Below are positions 1 to 10,726 of a stretch of 64,000 nt of DNA, piece after piece. The DNA comes from Plasmodium coatneyi (Eukaryota > Apicomplexa > Aconoidasida > Haemosporida > Plasmodiidae). A program made the position numbers and the translations under genes. Below the pieces are notes generated by a model, which did no database searches, was not told the origin of the DNA, and saw only the letters and a program-made list of their open reading frames with translations. Where the stretch lies: NCBI RefSeq assembly GCF_001680005.1, contig NC_033559.1, positions 806,001-870,000 of the forward strand, given 5' to 3'. The stretch's first letter is position 1. Every line of letters starts with the position of its first letter.

Positions 1-3000
1 TCTATACACGAACTGAGCAGTGAGAGGATTACTACAAACACGGAAGAGAAGCAATTGGAATACAAAAAGAAAGACACAGAATATGTAGAGGAGGAGAGCT
101 ACTTCGATGTGTGCATAGACAACCCTCTGGAAAACAAAACAGGGGATTACAAAATGGAAGGGGAAGCAAATGACTACAACGTAGTAATGAAGCAAAACCA
201 TACCAGTGACCATCCTAAGAATGACATAAAAAACATGCCAACGTACGACTGCTATAAAAATGGGGAGGAAGAATTTTCCATCTGTACCAACTGCAAAGAT
301 GTATACATCGATTATGTGAAAAATCAAAAAGTGGAAAAGAGAAGAAATAATCAAGTCCTGTCGGAGGATATAATAAACTTAAAGGAAATTGTCCTATCGA
401 AGAAGGAAGAGCACATTCCCGACGTTCAGTCGGAGGAGGTGAACGACGTGAATAATTTTGAAAAATGCCAAAACAGCTACAGTGATGTTGGAGAAAGTCC
501 ATGCAGCAGTGATTGCCAACAGGAGAGCTTCAAAATGGACTCCAGTATAAACAGGGAGGTACACTCTCCAGGTGGGATGAACCCATCTGGTGATAGCCAA
601 TATATCGGTAGCGAAATAGTTGGAGGCACTTCCAGTGAGAGTATTGAAGAGGCAAGTTTTCGTTCCAGTGGGGGGGAGTGCGCTGGAAAGACAAGCAATG
701 ATGCAATAGATGAGATTATTGAAAGTTCCTCTGGGTTCAACGAGGAGGGAAGTAGTGTGAACAGGATAGAAAGTAAAGAAATGAGCAATAAGTCCAGCGG
801 GGAGGAAGATTTTATTAAGGTTAAGGGAAGTAGTGAAAGTTGCATTGATTTGTACAAGGGAGACGACGCAAGCGAAAGCAACAGGAGCAGAAATATTTCC
901 CTGAGCAGCAGCAGTAAGGGAAGCTACGACGTCAGCTTAGGGTACATCGAATCTTCCTTTATGGAGGAAATCCACGGAGGGAAAAAGGATCACACGGAAA
1001 GTAGCCAAGAAGGTAGGAAGGAAGACATAAACGGAGCTAGCCACGAAAATTGTAGCAGCGCCTCCAATTATAGCCTAAGCATATGCCAAATTGAATCACA
1101 GACAAACAGCCAAAATGACACAGGGAAGGATGGACCAAGTGATGCTTCAGTCAGTGCAGAAGAGTGCAACCAACGTGAAGAAAAGGAATGCCAGTCGGGC
1201 AATGCAATTAACAGGGAAAGTTTTATTGGCACGATAAATTGGGGGACAGCGGAGAATGTGCACTTGGGAAGTCACCTCCACGTGGAAAAGGAGTTGCAAA
1301 ATGGGGGAAGCGGTTCCCTGGAAAAGCAGGAAGAAGACGACGACAACGATGACGAAGACGAGGAGGATGAAGATGACTCCTCTGAGGAAGACGAGGAAGA
1401 AGAAAGTGAAAATGACGAACATGGAGAAGATGAGGAGGAAGAAAAAGAAGAAAAGGATGAAATAGAGAAGGAAGGCGAAAAGGAAGACGAAGGAATCAAA
1501 GTGAAGGAAAAGGAAGTGGACGAAGATCAAAGTGCTGAGGATGAGGAAGAGGAAGTGGAAAGTGGAGTAGAAGAAGAAGAGTCGGAAGAAGAAAGTGATG
1601 ATGAATCAGAAGAGGAGGATGAGGTGGATGAAGAAGTGATGGATACATCATCTGAAAAGGAGGAAGAGTTGGAGGAATTGAAGCAGTACTCCGACGATGA
1701 TGATGAGGACGAAGAGGAGGAAATAGAAGAAATAGAAGTAGAAGAGGAAGAAGAAATAGAAGAAAAAGAGGAAGGAATCAAAGTGGAAGAAAAGGAAGAA
1801 TATGAAGAAGACGAAGAAGTTGTAGAGAACGAAGGGATCGAAGAAGACAATGAGAAGGAAGACAAGGAGGAAGAAGAGGAAGATGGAAGCGATGCGGAAG
1901 AAGATGAAATTGAAGAAGACGAGAGTCAAGACGATATCGAAGAAGTAGATGTAGAAACCGAGGAGGAAGTAGAAGTGGAGGATCAAGTAGATGTAGGACC
2001 CAAAGAAACCACTAAAGTAGAACCATGCGATAGGCGAAAAGTTGTTAACTCCGAGGAGGAAATTGAAAACACTATGGAAATGGAAATAAGAAAAAGCATA
2101 GAAGAGATATTCAAGACGGTTATGGACAATGACATTCTCACGGGGGGTTCGGAGAATAAAAAGTTCGATGCGTTCTGGGATGAGGAGGAAAAACAGGGGG
2201 GAACAATAGGGGAGGAGGAGTTGGCTGATGAGGTGGGTGGAAAGTCAGATAACCAGCAGGGGGAAGCGGAAAATGAGGAAGATGCAGAATCGAGTGAAAC
2301 GGCAAATGATGAACCTGATCAGGAGGAAATTGGCCAATTGGAAGAGGTCGTACAGAGGGAACCGGAGTACGCGGAAAGCGAAGCAGTAGATGACAACTGC
2401 AACGAGGAGGTAGGTGACGTGGTAGATGAGGTGGAAGTGGAAGAGACAGTAACGGACGACGTAGTAGTAGACGACCACCCACCACAGGAGGAACTACCTG
2501 AGGAACGCGCCGAAAAAGTGCTACTGAGAAAAAATGCCTTTTCCTTCAACACGTACAAGAACAGCAAACTCGGACACGGGTTCAGCATGGAATCACTTAG
2601 CAACTTCTTCCGCTCGTTTGAGAGCGTGAATAGTGAATACACGGACACGAGCAGAGAGTGGGAAGAAACGGAGAAAGGATACCAACAGCTGAAAGGAAAA
2701 CAAGAAGGGGCGCTAAAAGGAACCTCCAAAGAAGAGCAAAATCCAACGAATACACAAAGCATACAAAACAAATCAGACTCAGAAGCAGACTTCAAACTGA
2801 ACGTGCAGACGTCGCTAGAAGTACACCAATTGTATTCACATCTACAAAAACATATCCTGAGGAATTTTAAAAAGGGTTGTCTGAAGAAAATGGTAAAAAT
2901 GTTTAAGAAAAAGTACAAGAAAATGGAAAGGGACATTTCGGAAAACATCAAAACCATCGTGCATAAATTTAACAATCTGGATGAAGCCCTCGAGGGGGTA

Positions 3001-5643
3001 ATTCAGTCTGCCCCTAAGGTGAAGAGGTTACGAAGGAAGACTCCAAAGAAGGGCAGAAAGAAGAATCCCCTAACGGATGTTCACACCGATGAACATTGGG
3101 CACAAAGGGGCACATGTGATGGTGCGAAGGAAGGGACAGCGCTGTACGTTGAGGGTTCTGTCGGCGCTTCTCCCAACAGCTTCATCGTCACGGATAAAGG
3201 TGTTGATATTGGCAAGATAAACAGGGATAGGCACATACTGCATGCAGTTTTAAATGAGAAAAATCCAATGGAAAGCTCAACAGGGAAACTGGTTAGGGGT
3301 GACGAAGCGCAGGTGGGAACCCCCAAACAGGACATCCGTGGTAGTCAAGATAGCTTGCGCCTAACACACTCGAAGGAGAAACAGGAGTATCAGCAGACAC
3401 AGCAACATCTGCAACAAACTGTGCACGCTCCTCAGGGGAGTAAAGACAACTTCCTACCCCTCAAAAGTGGAGACGAATCGTTCGAACGGGAAGACCATCC
3501 CGGGTCCGCACAACGCGAAAATAACCAACTGGAGCTGAACCTTTCGACCAGCAATGGCCCCATGGACCGGGCGCAAAAATATTTCCTGCAAAAATTAAAA
3601 TGCGAAAAAATATGTCTAGTAACGAACAAATTGGGAAACAAGAGCCAATTATTTAACCGGATAAACAACATGACAAAAAAGTGCATTGCAGACGTCTTCC
3701 TCCAGAGGATGAACAGCATACGCACCGGTCAAACAGTTTGGGATGCAACCACAGGGGAAAAGAAAATACGCATAGGAAGGAGTCCCCTCAGTGAGGTCAA
3801 ATTAGGTGGTAACCACACCATGCTGCTTCTTCACGAGGATAAAAATAAGAAAACCGCACAGCAGTCAGATAAGGAAAAGGAGAACAGCCCAAATGATTAT
3901 TCACTTGAGAGGTATGAACCTAGACCAAACGGGAAGGACCACACACTAATACTAATAAATAAAAACTCCAAGGAGATGCATCCCTTTAACAATTGCAGCG
4001 GAATGAAAATAGACTCATCTCAGCAGAAGCTGAAACGGATGGCCCTCCTAAACTACGTGAAGCACAAGTTAAGCAAATCGAAGAGGAGTGAAAAAGGTTT
4101 GAATGCCAAACAGGTGATGAAATATTACCGCCCATGTGCAGGCGCGGTAACACATGTGTGTTTTCCAGCAGGGCACCCTAATAAGAGCAGCATCATTACC
4201 CATGGAGGAATTAGCAACGCATGCAATGTTAATCGTGTTTATTGTCTCCAGCACGAGGACGCCTACCAGAAGATGGTGGCTTATAAAAAACAAGCAGATG
4301 GAGAATTCGTCCAATTATATTTCCCCCAATCTGCATGTAGCAACGGGAGTAGGGTACAGAACAACCTGTGCATTACGCCCAATGCAATTTTAAAAGGCAA
4401 TCATAGCAACGGCCCCTATATAGTGAACCAGCAGAATGGACAGCAGGTACACCCCCAGTGGGACTACCACTTGGCGTTTCTGCAGAACAAGTTCCAATGT
4501 AAAGGTGTAAGTGGGGAATTGCCTAACGGGAAGGTCAAGATGTGCGTCAATAAAAATAACCTCACGATTAATAAGTATAGGAGGTGCAATCGGAGGGACA
4601 AGTTTGGCACATGCAGGGAGAACCATGTACTACCTGAGGGGAACATCATGGGGGAGACCAACAGTGGGGCTGCTAACCACCACGTAGGGAAGATACATCC
4701 GGACACACTTTCTTCCGAGGTGAAAGACGCACACACAGGGGCGAAGCTTCATTGTGGCAATAGCCAAAGGGCAAACAATTTAAAGACCGGTACAGACGCG
4801 GCAATTTTCCTCGGCTACGCTGATGCGAAGCACCAAATGGGTGACAGCACAGGTGGGGCAAATCGTGAGGTCCTCATGGATTATAAGAATAGTTCTTTAG
4901 GAGGGAAGGGTGAGAGGAGCTCAAGTCAGGAAAGTCAGATACGCCGATTACTCCAAGCGGGCAAGACGACCAAATCTGGTATGCCAACCAGGCAGGTATC
5001 TCTCCCTCCAGAGCACACCCTTCGCACCCTCCACACGTGGAACTTCCCCACGGGCAAAATCGATGGAACTACCAGCTTCTACACGCATTCGCAGCTGTAC
5101 AAAGACACGACGCTCAAAAGGAAGAACAAAAAAAACAACCTCTTCACCGTAAATCACAACATAGTGCAGACACCAGGCCCTTATGATGACCAGACAAAGC
5201 GAAAAATATGCTGCAACATGGGCAAAGGAATTTCCTCTACAAACACTTGGCATACAGACGAATCTGACTCGAAGAATTGCATTTTAAAAAACATATGTAA
5301 TGCATATGACTATTTTAGAAACGCAAACGATGTAAGGATACACGAAAGGGGCGCCACAAAGAACGCAATTAACCTAAACAATGCGCATAAATATCACGTG
5401 AAGGTAAAGAAAATTTGCTCCAGCCAGCGAAATCAAGAAGAGCATTTATGGGAAGATGAGGGCGGCTTTAAAAACGTCCTCTTTTGTAACGCGCATGACA
5501 CGAATTTTAAAAAAATGGCGCTTAAAAATAGGAACATTGAAAGCTTCCACATTTGTTCCATTAACTTCCCACAAGAGGACGAATTCGCAAATGTGAACTA
5601 TCCCCACCAGATGGAAAACCTTTGCATATTCCGGGACTTCTGA
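1..5643 (+). CDS. Conserved Plasmodium-type acidic protein, unknown function (5' partial)
   Basis: The frame is open from base 1 to the tga at 5641-5643. The first possible ATG lies well inside and the codon at 55 is TTG, so the true start lies upstream of the window. About 1880 residues are visible. The first third is Ser/Glu/Asn-rich. Bases ~1327-2010 encode over 200 residues that are almost entirely Glu and Asp with scattered Lys, Val and Ser. A Lys/Arg-rich segment follows at ~2860-3065, including a short possible coiled coil, and the C-terminal third is hydrophilic with scattered Cys and His. No transmembrane segment or named domain is visible. Charge-alternating low-complexity proteins of this kind are common in Plasmodium and their role cannot be read from sequence. 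It converges on the channel-like gene, with 5 bases between the two stop codons. Confidence 0.85.
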   Translation, partial: SIHELSSERITTNTEEKQLEYKKKDTEYVEEESYFDVCIDNPLENKTGDYKMEGEANDYNVVMKQNHTSDHPKNDIKNMPTYDCYKNGEEEFSICTNCKDVYIDYVKNQKVEKRRNNQVLSEDIINLKEIVLSKKEEHIPDVQSEEVNDVNNFEKCQNSYSDVGESPCSSDCQQESFKMDSSINREVHSPGGMNPSGDSQYIGSEIVGGTSSESIEEASFRSSGGECAGKTSNDAIDEIIESSSGFNEEGSSVNRIESKEMSNKSSGEEDFIKVKGSSESCIDLYKGDDASESNRSRNISLSSSSKGSYDVSLGYIESSFMEEIHGGKKDHTESSQEGRKEDINGASHENCSSASNYSLSICQIESQTNSQNDTGKDGPSDASVSAEECNQREEKECQSGNAINRESFIGTINWGTAENVHLGSHLHVEKELQNGGSGSLEKQEEDDDNDDEDEEDEDDSSEEDEEEESENDEHGEDEEEEKEEKDEIEKEGEKEDEGIKVKEKEVDEDQSAEDEEEEVESGVEEEESEEESDDESEEEDEVDEEVMDTSSEKEEELEELKQYSDDDDEDEEEEIEEIEVEEEEEIEEKEEGIKVEEKEEYEEDEEVVENEGIEEDNEKEDKEEEEEDGSDAEEDEIEEDESQDDIEEVDVETEEEVEVEDQVDVGPKETTKVEPCDRRKVVNSEEEIENTMEMEIRKSIEEIFKTVMDNDILTGGSENKKFDAFWDEEEKQGGTIGEEELADEVGGKSDNQQGEAENEEDAESSETANDEPDQEEIGQLEEVVQREPEYAESEAVDDNCNEEVGDVVDEVEVEETVTDDVVVDDHPPQEELPEERAEKVLLRKNAFSFNTYKNSKLGHGFSMESLSNFFRSFESVNSEYTDTSREWEETEKGYQQLKGKQEGALKGTSKEEQNPTNTQSIQNKSDSEADFKLNVQTSLEVHQLYSHLQKHILRNFKKGCLKKMVKMFKKKYKKMERDISENIKTIVHKFNNLDEALEGVIQSAPKVKRLRRKTPKKGRKKNPLTDVHTDEHWAQRGTCDGAKEGTALYVEGSVGASPNSFIVTDKGVDIGKINRDRHILHAVLNEKNPMESSTGKLVRGDEAQVGTPKQDIRGSQDSLRLTHSKEKQEYQQTQQHLQQTVHAPQGSKDNFLPLKSGDESFEREDHPGSAQRENNQLELNLSTSNGPMDRAQKYFLQKLKCEKICLVTNKLGNKSQLFNRINNMTKKCIADVFLQRMNSIRTGQTVWDATTGEKKIRIGRSPLSEVKLGGNHTMLLLHEDKNKKTAQQSDKEKENSPNDYSLERYEPRPNGKDHTLILINKNSKEMHPFNNCSGMKIDSSQQKLKRMALLNYVKHKLSKSKRSEKGLNAKQVMKYYRPCAGAVTHVCFPAGHPNKSSIITHGGISNACNVNRVYCLQHEDAYQKMVAYKKQADGEFVQLYFPQSACSNGSRVQNNLCITPNAILKGNHSNGPYIVNQQNGQQVHPQWDYHLAFLQNKFQCKGVSGELPNGKVKMCVNKNNLTINKYRRCNRRDKFGTCRENHVLPEGNIMGETNSGAANHHVGKIHPDTLSSEVKDAHTGAKLHCGNSQRANNLKTGTDAAIFLGYADAKHQMGDSTGGANREVLMDYKNSSLGGKGERSSSQESQIRRLLQAGKTTKSGMPTRQVSLPPEHTLRTLHTWNFPTGKIDGTTSFYTHSQLYKDTTLKRKNKKNNLFTVNHNIVQTPGPYDDQTKRKICCNMGKGISSTNTWHTDESDSKNCILKNICNAYDYFRNANDVRIHERGATKNAINLNNAHKYHVKVKKICSSQRNQEEHLWEDEGGFKNVLFCNAHDTNFKKMALKNRNIESFHICSINFPQEDEFANVNYPHQMENLCIFRDF
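1327..2010 (+). repeat. Glu/Asp-coding low-complexity tract (GAA/GAG/GAT/GAC)
   Basis: Purine-rich sequence dominated by gaa, gag, gat and gac codons inside the first gene. It has no fixed repeat unit. On the opposite strand it makes artificial open frames of Ser, Phe and Leu. Confidence 0.85.
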
Positions 5644-5648
5644 TTTGG

Positions 5649-8600
5649 TTAGGGGGTTCCTTCCTTGGCTCTGTACTCGCTTTCGATGACATAGACCTGC
5701 GGTGGAAAGAAGTTATGTGGCATAATGGCACATTTGTAATGGGGGAATGGGCTGCACATTTCGAGCAGGCAACACTCAGTGGTGACCCCCTTGCGGTTGC
5801 CCTTTGTGGCTGCCCTTGTTCGTACCTTGTCCGATTTGTGCATGATGAAGTTTCGCTGGGGGCAGGGGATGACGATGCTCATGTTGTTCTCCTCGTTGCA
5901 GCGGTAAATGCCGATGATGATGGAGCCCTTCTTGAGGTACTTCTGCGGAGGGGTAATATTGGTGGTGGAATCGCGTTGTTGTGTCACTACATCAGAGCAG
6001 TAGCACATGTTGTAACAGACGTTGTAACAGATGTTGTCACGCGCTACACGGGAATGGCAGGAAACCCACCTGGAAGAGGAAGAAGAAGTTCCTGGAGTGG
6101 TACTTGGGGTTTATGCGCCTGAGGAGCAAGTCGGACTTTATCCTCTTGGAGCTGTCCGTATACGTCCCATTTATAAACGCTTCAATGGTGCCAATACCGA
6201 GGGAGTTGTTCTTGATCGGGAAGGTGTAGCCAATGAGGTGATAAATCAGTTCATCGATGAAGACACTGGCGGAGGTGAATTGTAAAAAGTACAAATAGAA
6301 ATAATAATTGTCTACAAAAATGTGCTCAATTTTTTTGTAAATATTTTCCACAAGCAAATTCCCGTATTTAAAAAATTGTATTTGCTTTTTGTAATTTTCG
6401 ATGAAGAGCAAATTGTGCGCCTTGTTCATGTTCACATTCGCATTCACATTCACATTCACATTCATATTCACATTCATGACATTGTTTTTTTTTTTTTTTT
6501 TTTTTTAAAATGTCAATATTTGTATACACGTCGTTGTTTAAGTACTGGATGGAAAGTGTGTTATTTAGCTCTATCAGGAGGTAAACATTTTTCCTCGTTT
6601 TTTTATTCTTCTCATTTAGGGGCTTGTTACTTAATTGGTCTATATTTTTCATTTCTTGGACATTAATCGTGTTGCTGTTTCCTTGTCCGTCATACCCATT
6701 TTGAATGTTCCTTTTTTTTGTGGCTTTTTTCTGTAGTAAATAATTATCGTACGGTTTGGATTGCTTACTTTCCTCGCGTATGTAGTAATCCACCAACGCA
6801 TCGTTGACGTCCCTCCTCCGGAAAATATTTTGTATGTTGTTAAAAATGATGAGAAGGTCACTGTCGTTGTGTTCACACATGTATTCAAAGTAGTTGATAT
6901 TTTTGGCCTTCTCATTATATGATATAATATTATGATGCGAATTTAACTTTAAATAATTTTTAAAAATTACGCATTTTTTGCAACGCAGGATTCCTGCAAG
7001 GATTAAATTGTACAGGGATAGGGGCGACTTTTGTATGTAGCAGATACTGTACTTGGCCAACTTATTGTTGTGGATGTAGGACGGAATTTGATCGCTCAGG
7101 ATGAGGATGTTGTGTCGTTTTCGTTTGTGAAGCACTTTCAGGAAGGTGTTAATAGATTGAGGCCAGTAGATCAGGATGATGAAGTCATCGTGGAGGGGGT
7201 TAGCTTCTCTGCTCGGTTCGTCGTGTGTGTGGTTGTCCTGCCCCTCCCGCCTGATGCGGAAGAACTGCAAAGCCTGCAGATAATTGTCTACACGAAGGAT
7301 ACTCAACACAGGGTTGAAGTAAACCCCAGGTTGGTCTTTCAGCTTGTTCATCTCACTGTAGTAGTGGTGACCAGCAGTTGGTGGTGACCCGTTCTTGTGC
7401 TTCCCCCCGTTTGAGGCGTCACTCTTTTTAATCTTCACGCAATCTATACAGTTAAGCCAGTCCAGTTGTACCTTCTTTTGGCTTTGTATCTTCTGTAGAA
7501 TGTTATACTTATCTGTCAGCAGAATAAACTGCACGTCTAGACAGATGTAGACAAAATGAACAGGGTTCAGGATCACCTCGCCGTACTCATTTATGATGCC
7601 TATGAGGAAGGCGTTGTAATTCATGAACATATACTGGACTATGGTGATAAAATGCAAATTGAGAAAACTTTCCGGCAACTTTATTCTATATATGTTGTAT
7701 TTTATTCCCTTTATATAATGCAGGTAATTATTGTACGAATTGTAGCACATGTTTTCATCGAAATCGTAGGATAGGAAGCTTCGGAATGGCACTTTCTTTT
7801 TTGTCCCTCTTTCGGTGATGCTCTTCACCCTTTTCAGAATCGACCCGGACGGCCTGCTGCTTCTCTTCCTGCAGTGTGGATTCTGCTCAGTTGCATCCCC
7901 CGTGTGGAGGTCAATTTTGTAGAAATTGCTTTCGCGAGATTGTTTACCGTTGGGGTGGTTGCTTTCGGGGGAGGAGCGCTGGCCTTTCTTTCCGCTGAAC
8001 AGGTTTAGCCACCTGGAGGGGAATCTACTCCGTGTGTATGTTTTGTTGTGTGTGTTCGTTCTGTATGATCGACCTCCCCTGTAGCGGTCCCCCCCTTTGC
8101 ATGCACTAGGATGGGTGGAGGCACTACCCACGTGGTTCTCCTCCCGATCGCTGGCGCCCCCCTCCGTGGACGAACCAAAAGGGGGGGTCTCCGGGTTGAC
8201 CTCCTCCTCCAGGTTGTCAAAATATTTGCTCAAAATGTAAGTATGTTTAGACTTCAATTTCTGTGGCGTGTTTATGAAGAATAGAATAGTGAGGAGAAAC
8301 ATCCCAGGGCAGTCATCCAACGTTTTAGCAAAAAGCTTCATTTTCAGTTCGTTCAGGCAAATAATATTGCGATTGCTGCGCTTGAGTAAAATGCTATTAT
8401 TACACATATTGTTCAGGAAGACGGAAATGCATTTATTAAAAGGTCCGAGGGAATTAATTTCGTTGTACCGTTTTAGGGTCTCCATGTCGTTGTTTATATT
8501 GTGGTGTGTGTTCATCACATTGTTGCATATGAAGATCCCACTGGAGAAGGAAATAATTTTTTTAATCTTCAGCGGGAATGGCTTGTTCAGATCGTACAGG

Positions 8601-10726
8601 CAAAGGCTGATTTGGCAGTACCCCCTCCTATTCAGCAGGCGAATTATATTTAAGTAAAATTTCACTGGAAGACTTGTTAAAAAAATTATTTCATCCAAAT
8701 TGTTATACGTGGATTGTAACTCATTAATGATCACATAGAGAGCGATCGGCTTCATGTGTCCTATTATTACAAAGTACCTAGCACCAATGTTTGGAATTTT
8801 GCCGTATATCTTTTTCTCCTCCACCATATGGTTCTTCAGGTACCTTATCTTGTAGTGTATATAGGTGAAAACCATGAAAATGTAAAACGTATGCGTAATT
8901 TTCGACTGCAGAGAGAATGGGAAGCAGGTCCCCCTTCCCATGGCTGCTGTGGAGACCGTTTGCATGCCGGAAAAAATGTAATCATATATTTGGTAATCCC
9001 CCCTACATGGCTGCTCAATTAAAAGGTGGATACAAGCATAGGTATAAATAACAACTAATATTTGAACAGACAACGTAATAACTGGAAAGTTTATCTTATT
9101 GTGGTTGTTACTCTGGCCAATCAGATTTTCTATTCGTAAAAAATTGAGGAAGCGAAATGGACAAGTCAGGTAGAGCCACCCATGTTTCCTAAACGGACGT
9201 TTCGTTACGTATGAAACTATGAGGTACAAAAATGGGCTATTCAACAGGTTTAGTAAAAACCAAAAGCTTAAAATATGCTTTGCGCAGAAGAAGAGGAAGA
9301 ACTTTACACATATATCGTAGAGGATAAAGTACTGTATGTACGCCTCGATCTTCGTGAAGAAGGGAGGGATGTATTCCGTATTCCAATTAAACATGCCCGT
9401 ATCGGTGGATACGTCATTCCTTCGTAGGTAGTTGTAAACGTTTAGCCAAGCCACGTGCAACATGAACGTTATCAGCAGGTCCGAGATAATGAATGAGGTG
9501 TTTTTGCAAAATTTTACGAACACCACTTTTACATTAATTATAAATTTGAGGAGTAAATTATGCCACCTGGAAAAGTCCGTATCCTTTTGCACGTGCTTAT
9601 TTCGGTCGTAAAAACTGTGCAGCGTGTATTTGTTCGTGTTTGACCTCAGTCCTTGGAGGTAACTCGTCTTCCACCTGTTCATTTCTCCCTTTCTATGCAA
9701 CAGATTATTCACCATAAAACACATGTACTTCTTTTTGTTCTTCTGGAATTTAATGCTTTCCTCCGTGCATTCCTCATTTTGGATGTTCAGATATTTCGTG
9801 TCGTAGATGAACGACCCCAAGTGCTTTTCTTCCTTCTGATTCTTCTTCGTTGGGTATTCCAGCGTGCTGTGCCTTTCTTCACTCAAGCGGGACCCCCCAC
9901 CGTGGGGCACGAATTGGTACGGCCCTCTATACATGTTATCCCCATGTACGTTGGCACGACCGAAGTTGTCCCGTTCCTCCTCTGAGTCGTTCAACTCAAT
10001 GTACTTTATAATCCGGTCCTTCATCTTAAGCGTTTTCCTCTGGTCGTTATGGCAGATCTTTTCAAGCTCCTCACAGCTGTCTATAATATACTTCTTGTTA
10101 CTTCCCGTCTTCTTCAACACGTAGTCGTTTATTTCGTTTTTGCTGTACTTGCGTTTTTTCTCTCCTCGGGTTCTTTTTCCCTGCCATTGCATTGGGGGGT
10201 TTTCTTCACCATCCACGTTGGGCACACTTCCCCCCAAGGGGGTACTTCCCTCCATGGGGGTATTTCCCCCTGAGGAGGATCCCTCTGCACTGGATTCACC
10301 CTTGCCACTGTAAATCGTGTCGGTTCCCCCGCCGGATGATCGTCTTCCCCCCCGAAAGTACCCATGGCCAAAGTTCACCTTCTCAAAATGGTCCTGATTC
10401 ATATACAAAAAATTGGTGTCCACCAAATGGTCGATCTTTAATTCCTTGTCATTGCTTTTCCTTCTCAGTGAATCTTCCTTCTTCAAGGAATATGAGTAAA
10501 TTTTCCTCTTCCTCGTTTTGTAAAATAGGGTATACCTTATCGAGTTGGTTATTTCCGGCAGAATGGCCAGAAAGTACGACAAGACATAAATCAGGAGCAG
10601 TGCCAGCAAACTTGAATAACGAATGGACACATCGTGTATTCGCATGAAATCCAGGAAAAAGTAACAAGATCCAATCAGCATCGCCACGAACACGATCCGT
10701 TCGATCACCGTGCGTATCATAATCAT
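5649..10726 (-). CDS. Slo/BK-like cation channel protein with RCK-type region
   Basis: Probable tetrameric-type cation channel subunit. ATG at 10726; stop at 5649-5651. Visible in order: two N-terminal hydrophobic helices (~8-27, 37-57); a hydrophilic linker to ~385; a membrane block (~390-540) with an S4-like helix ending PFRFLNFLRIENLIG; S5 near 555-575; a pore loop with Ala595-Met-Gly-Arg-Gly-Thr600; S6 near 611-630. An RCK-like start, YFVIIGH (651-657), and a later NIICLNELKMKLFAK segment resemble the BK RCK1 region. C-terminal exons are 6070 upward, 5826-5942 and 5649-5696, splicing to give KVYVIESE. The frame changes near 6485-6529: either the 22-base A tract is miscounted by one, or 6421-6529 is an intron. 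With 21 A's the product is ~1606 residues. Plasmodium has described potassium channels K1 and K2; I cannot say whether this is one of them. The Arg in the filter makes potassium selectivity doubtful. Confidence 0.75.
5697..5825 (-). other. Intron of the channel-like gene, length divisible by three
   Basis: On the minus strand the donor is AAG|gtacga at 5825 and the acceptor is ccgcag|GTC at 5697. The 129 bases contain no in-frame stop, so unspliced RNA would also be translatable with 43 extra residues. Splicing joins ...HKSDK to VYVIESE, which resembles the DKVYV-type ending of an RCK domain, and this supports removal. Confidence 0.75.
5943..6069 (-). other. Intron of the channel-like gene
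   Basis: The minus-strand donor is TTCCAG|gtgggt at 6069 and the acceptor is ctccgcag|AAG at 5943; length is 127 bases. It has in-frame stops in the upstream frame and is needed to reach the next exon, which begins KYLKKGSIIIGIYR. Confidence 0.8.
6427..6480. repeat. Imperfect hexanucleotide microsatellite (cattca/cattcg)
   Basis: About eight imperfect copies of a six-base unit (plus strand cattca and variants) adjoin the poly-T tract. If translated in the downstream exon frame it codes alternating Asn-Val and Asn-Met; in the main-exon frame it codes alternating Glu-Cys. Confidence 0.85.
6485..6506. repeat. Poly-T tract of 22 inside or at the end of a coding exon
   Basis: Twenty-two uninterrupted T on the plus strand, read as A on the coding strand of the channel-like gene. 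Its length decides the reading frame of the gene's C-terminal 200 or so codons unless the whole interval is an intron. Confidence 0.9.

Larger units (their letters stand above)
6421..6529 (-). other. Possible third intron or homopolymer frameshift in the channel-like gene
   Basis: The frame used by the main exon (codons starting at 10726) differs by one base from the frame coding the downstream segment KAHNLLFIENYKKQ. Removing 6421-6529 (GAC|gtgtat ... aacaag|GCG, 109 bases) restores the frame, as would one A fewer in the 22-base A tract (plus-strand T at 6485-6506). The interval also holds an imperfect gaatgt repeat. The putative intron lacks a pyrimidine tract on its sense strand, so neither explanation is secure. 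Confidence 0.45.

Noticed and set aside
1147..1986. Minus-strand frames rich in Ser, Phe or Leu
   Set aside because: They are reverse readings of the Glu/Asp tract and have no protein-like composition.
5622..6285. Plus-strand open frames opposite the end of the channel-like gene
   Set aside because: They are antisense shadows; the minus strand has splice sites and channel-like sequence across the same bases.
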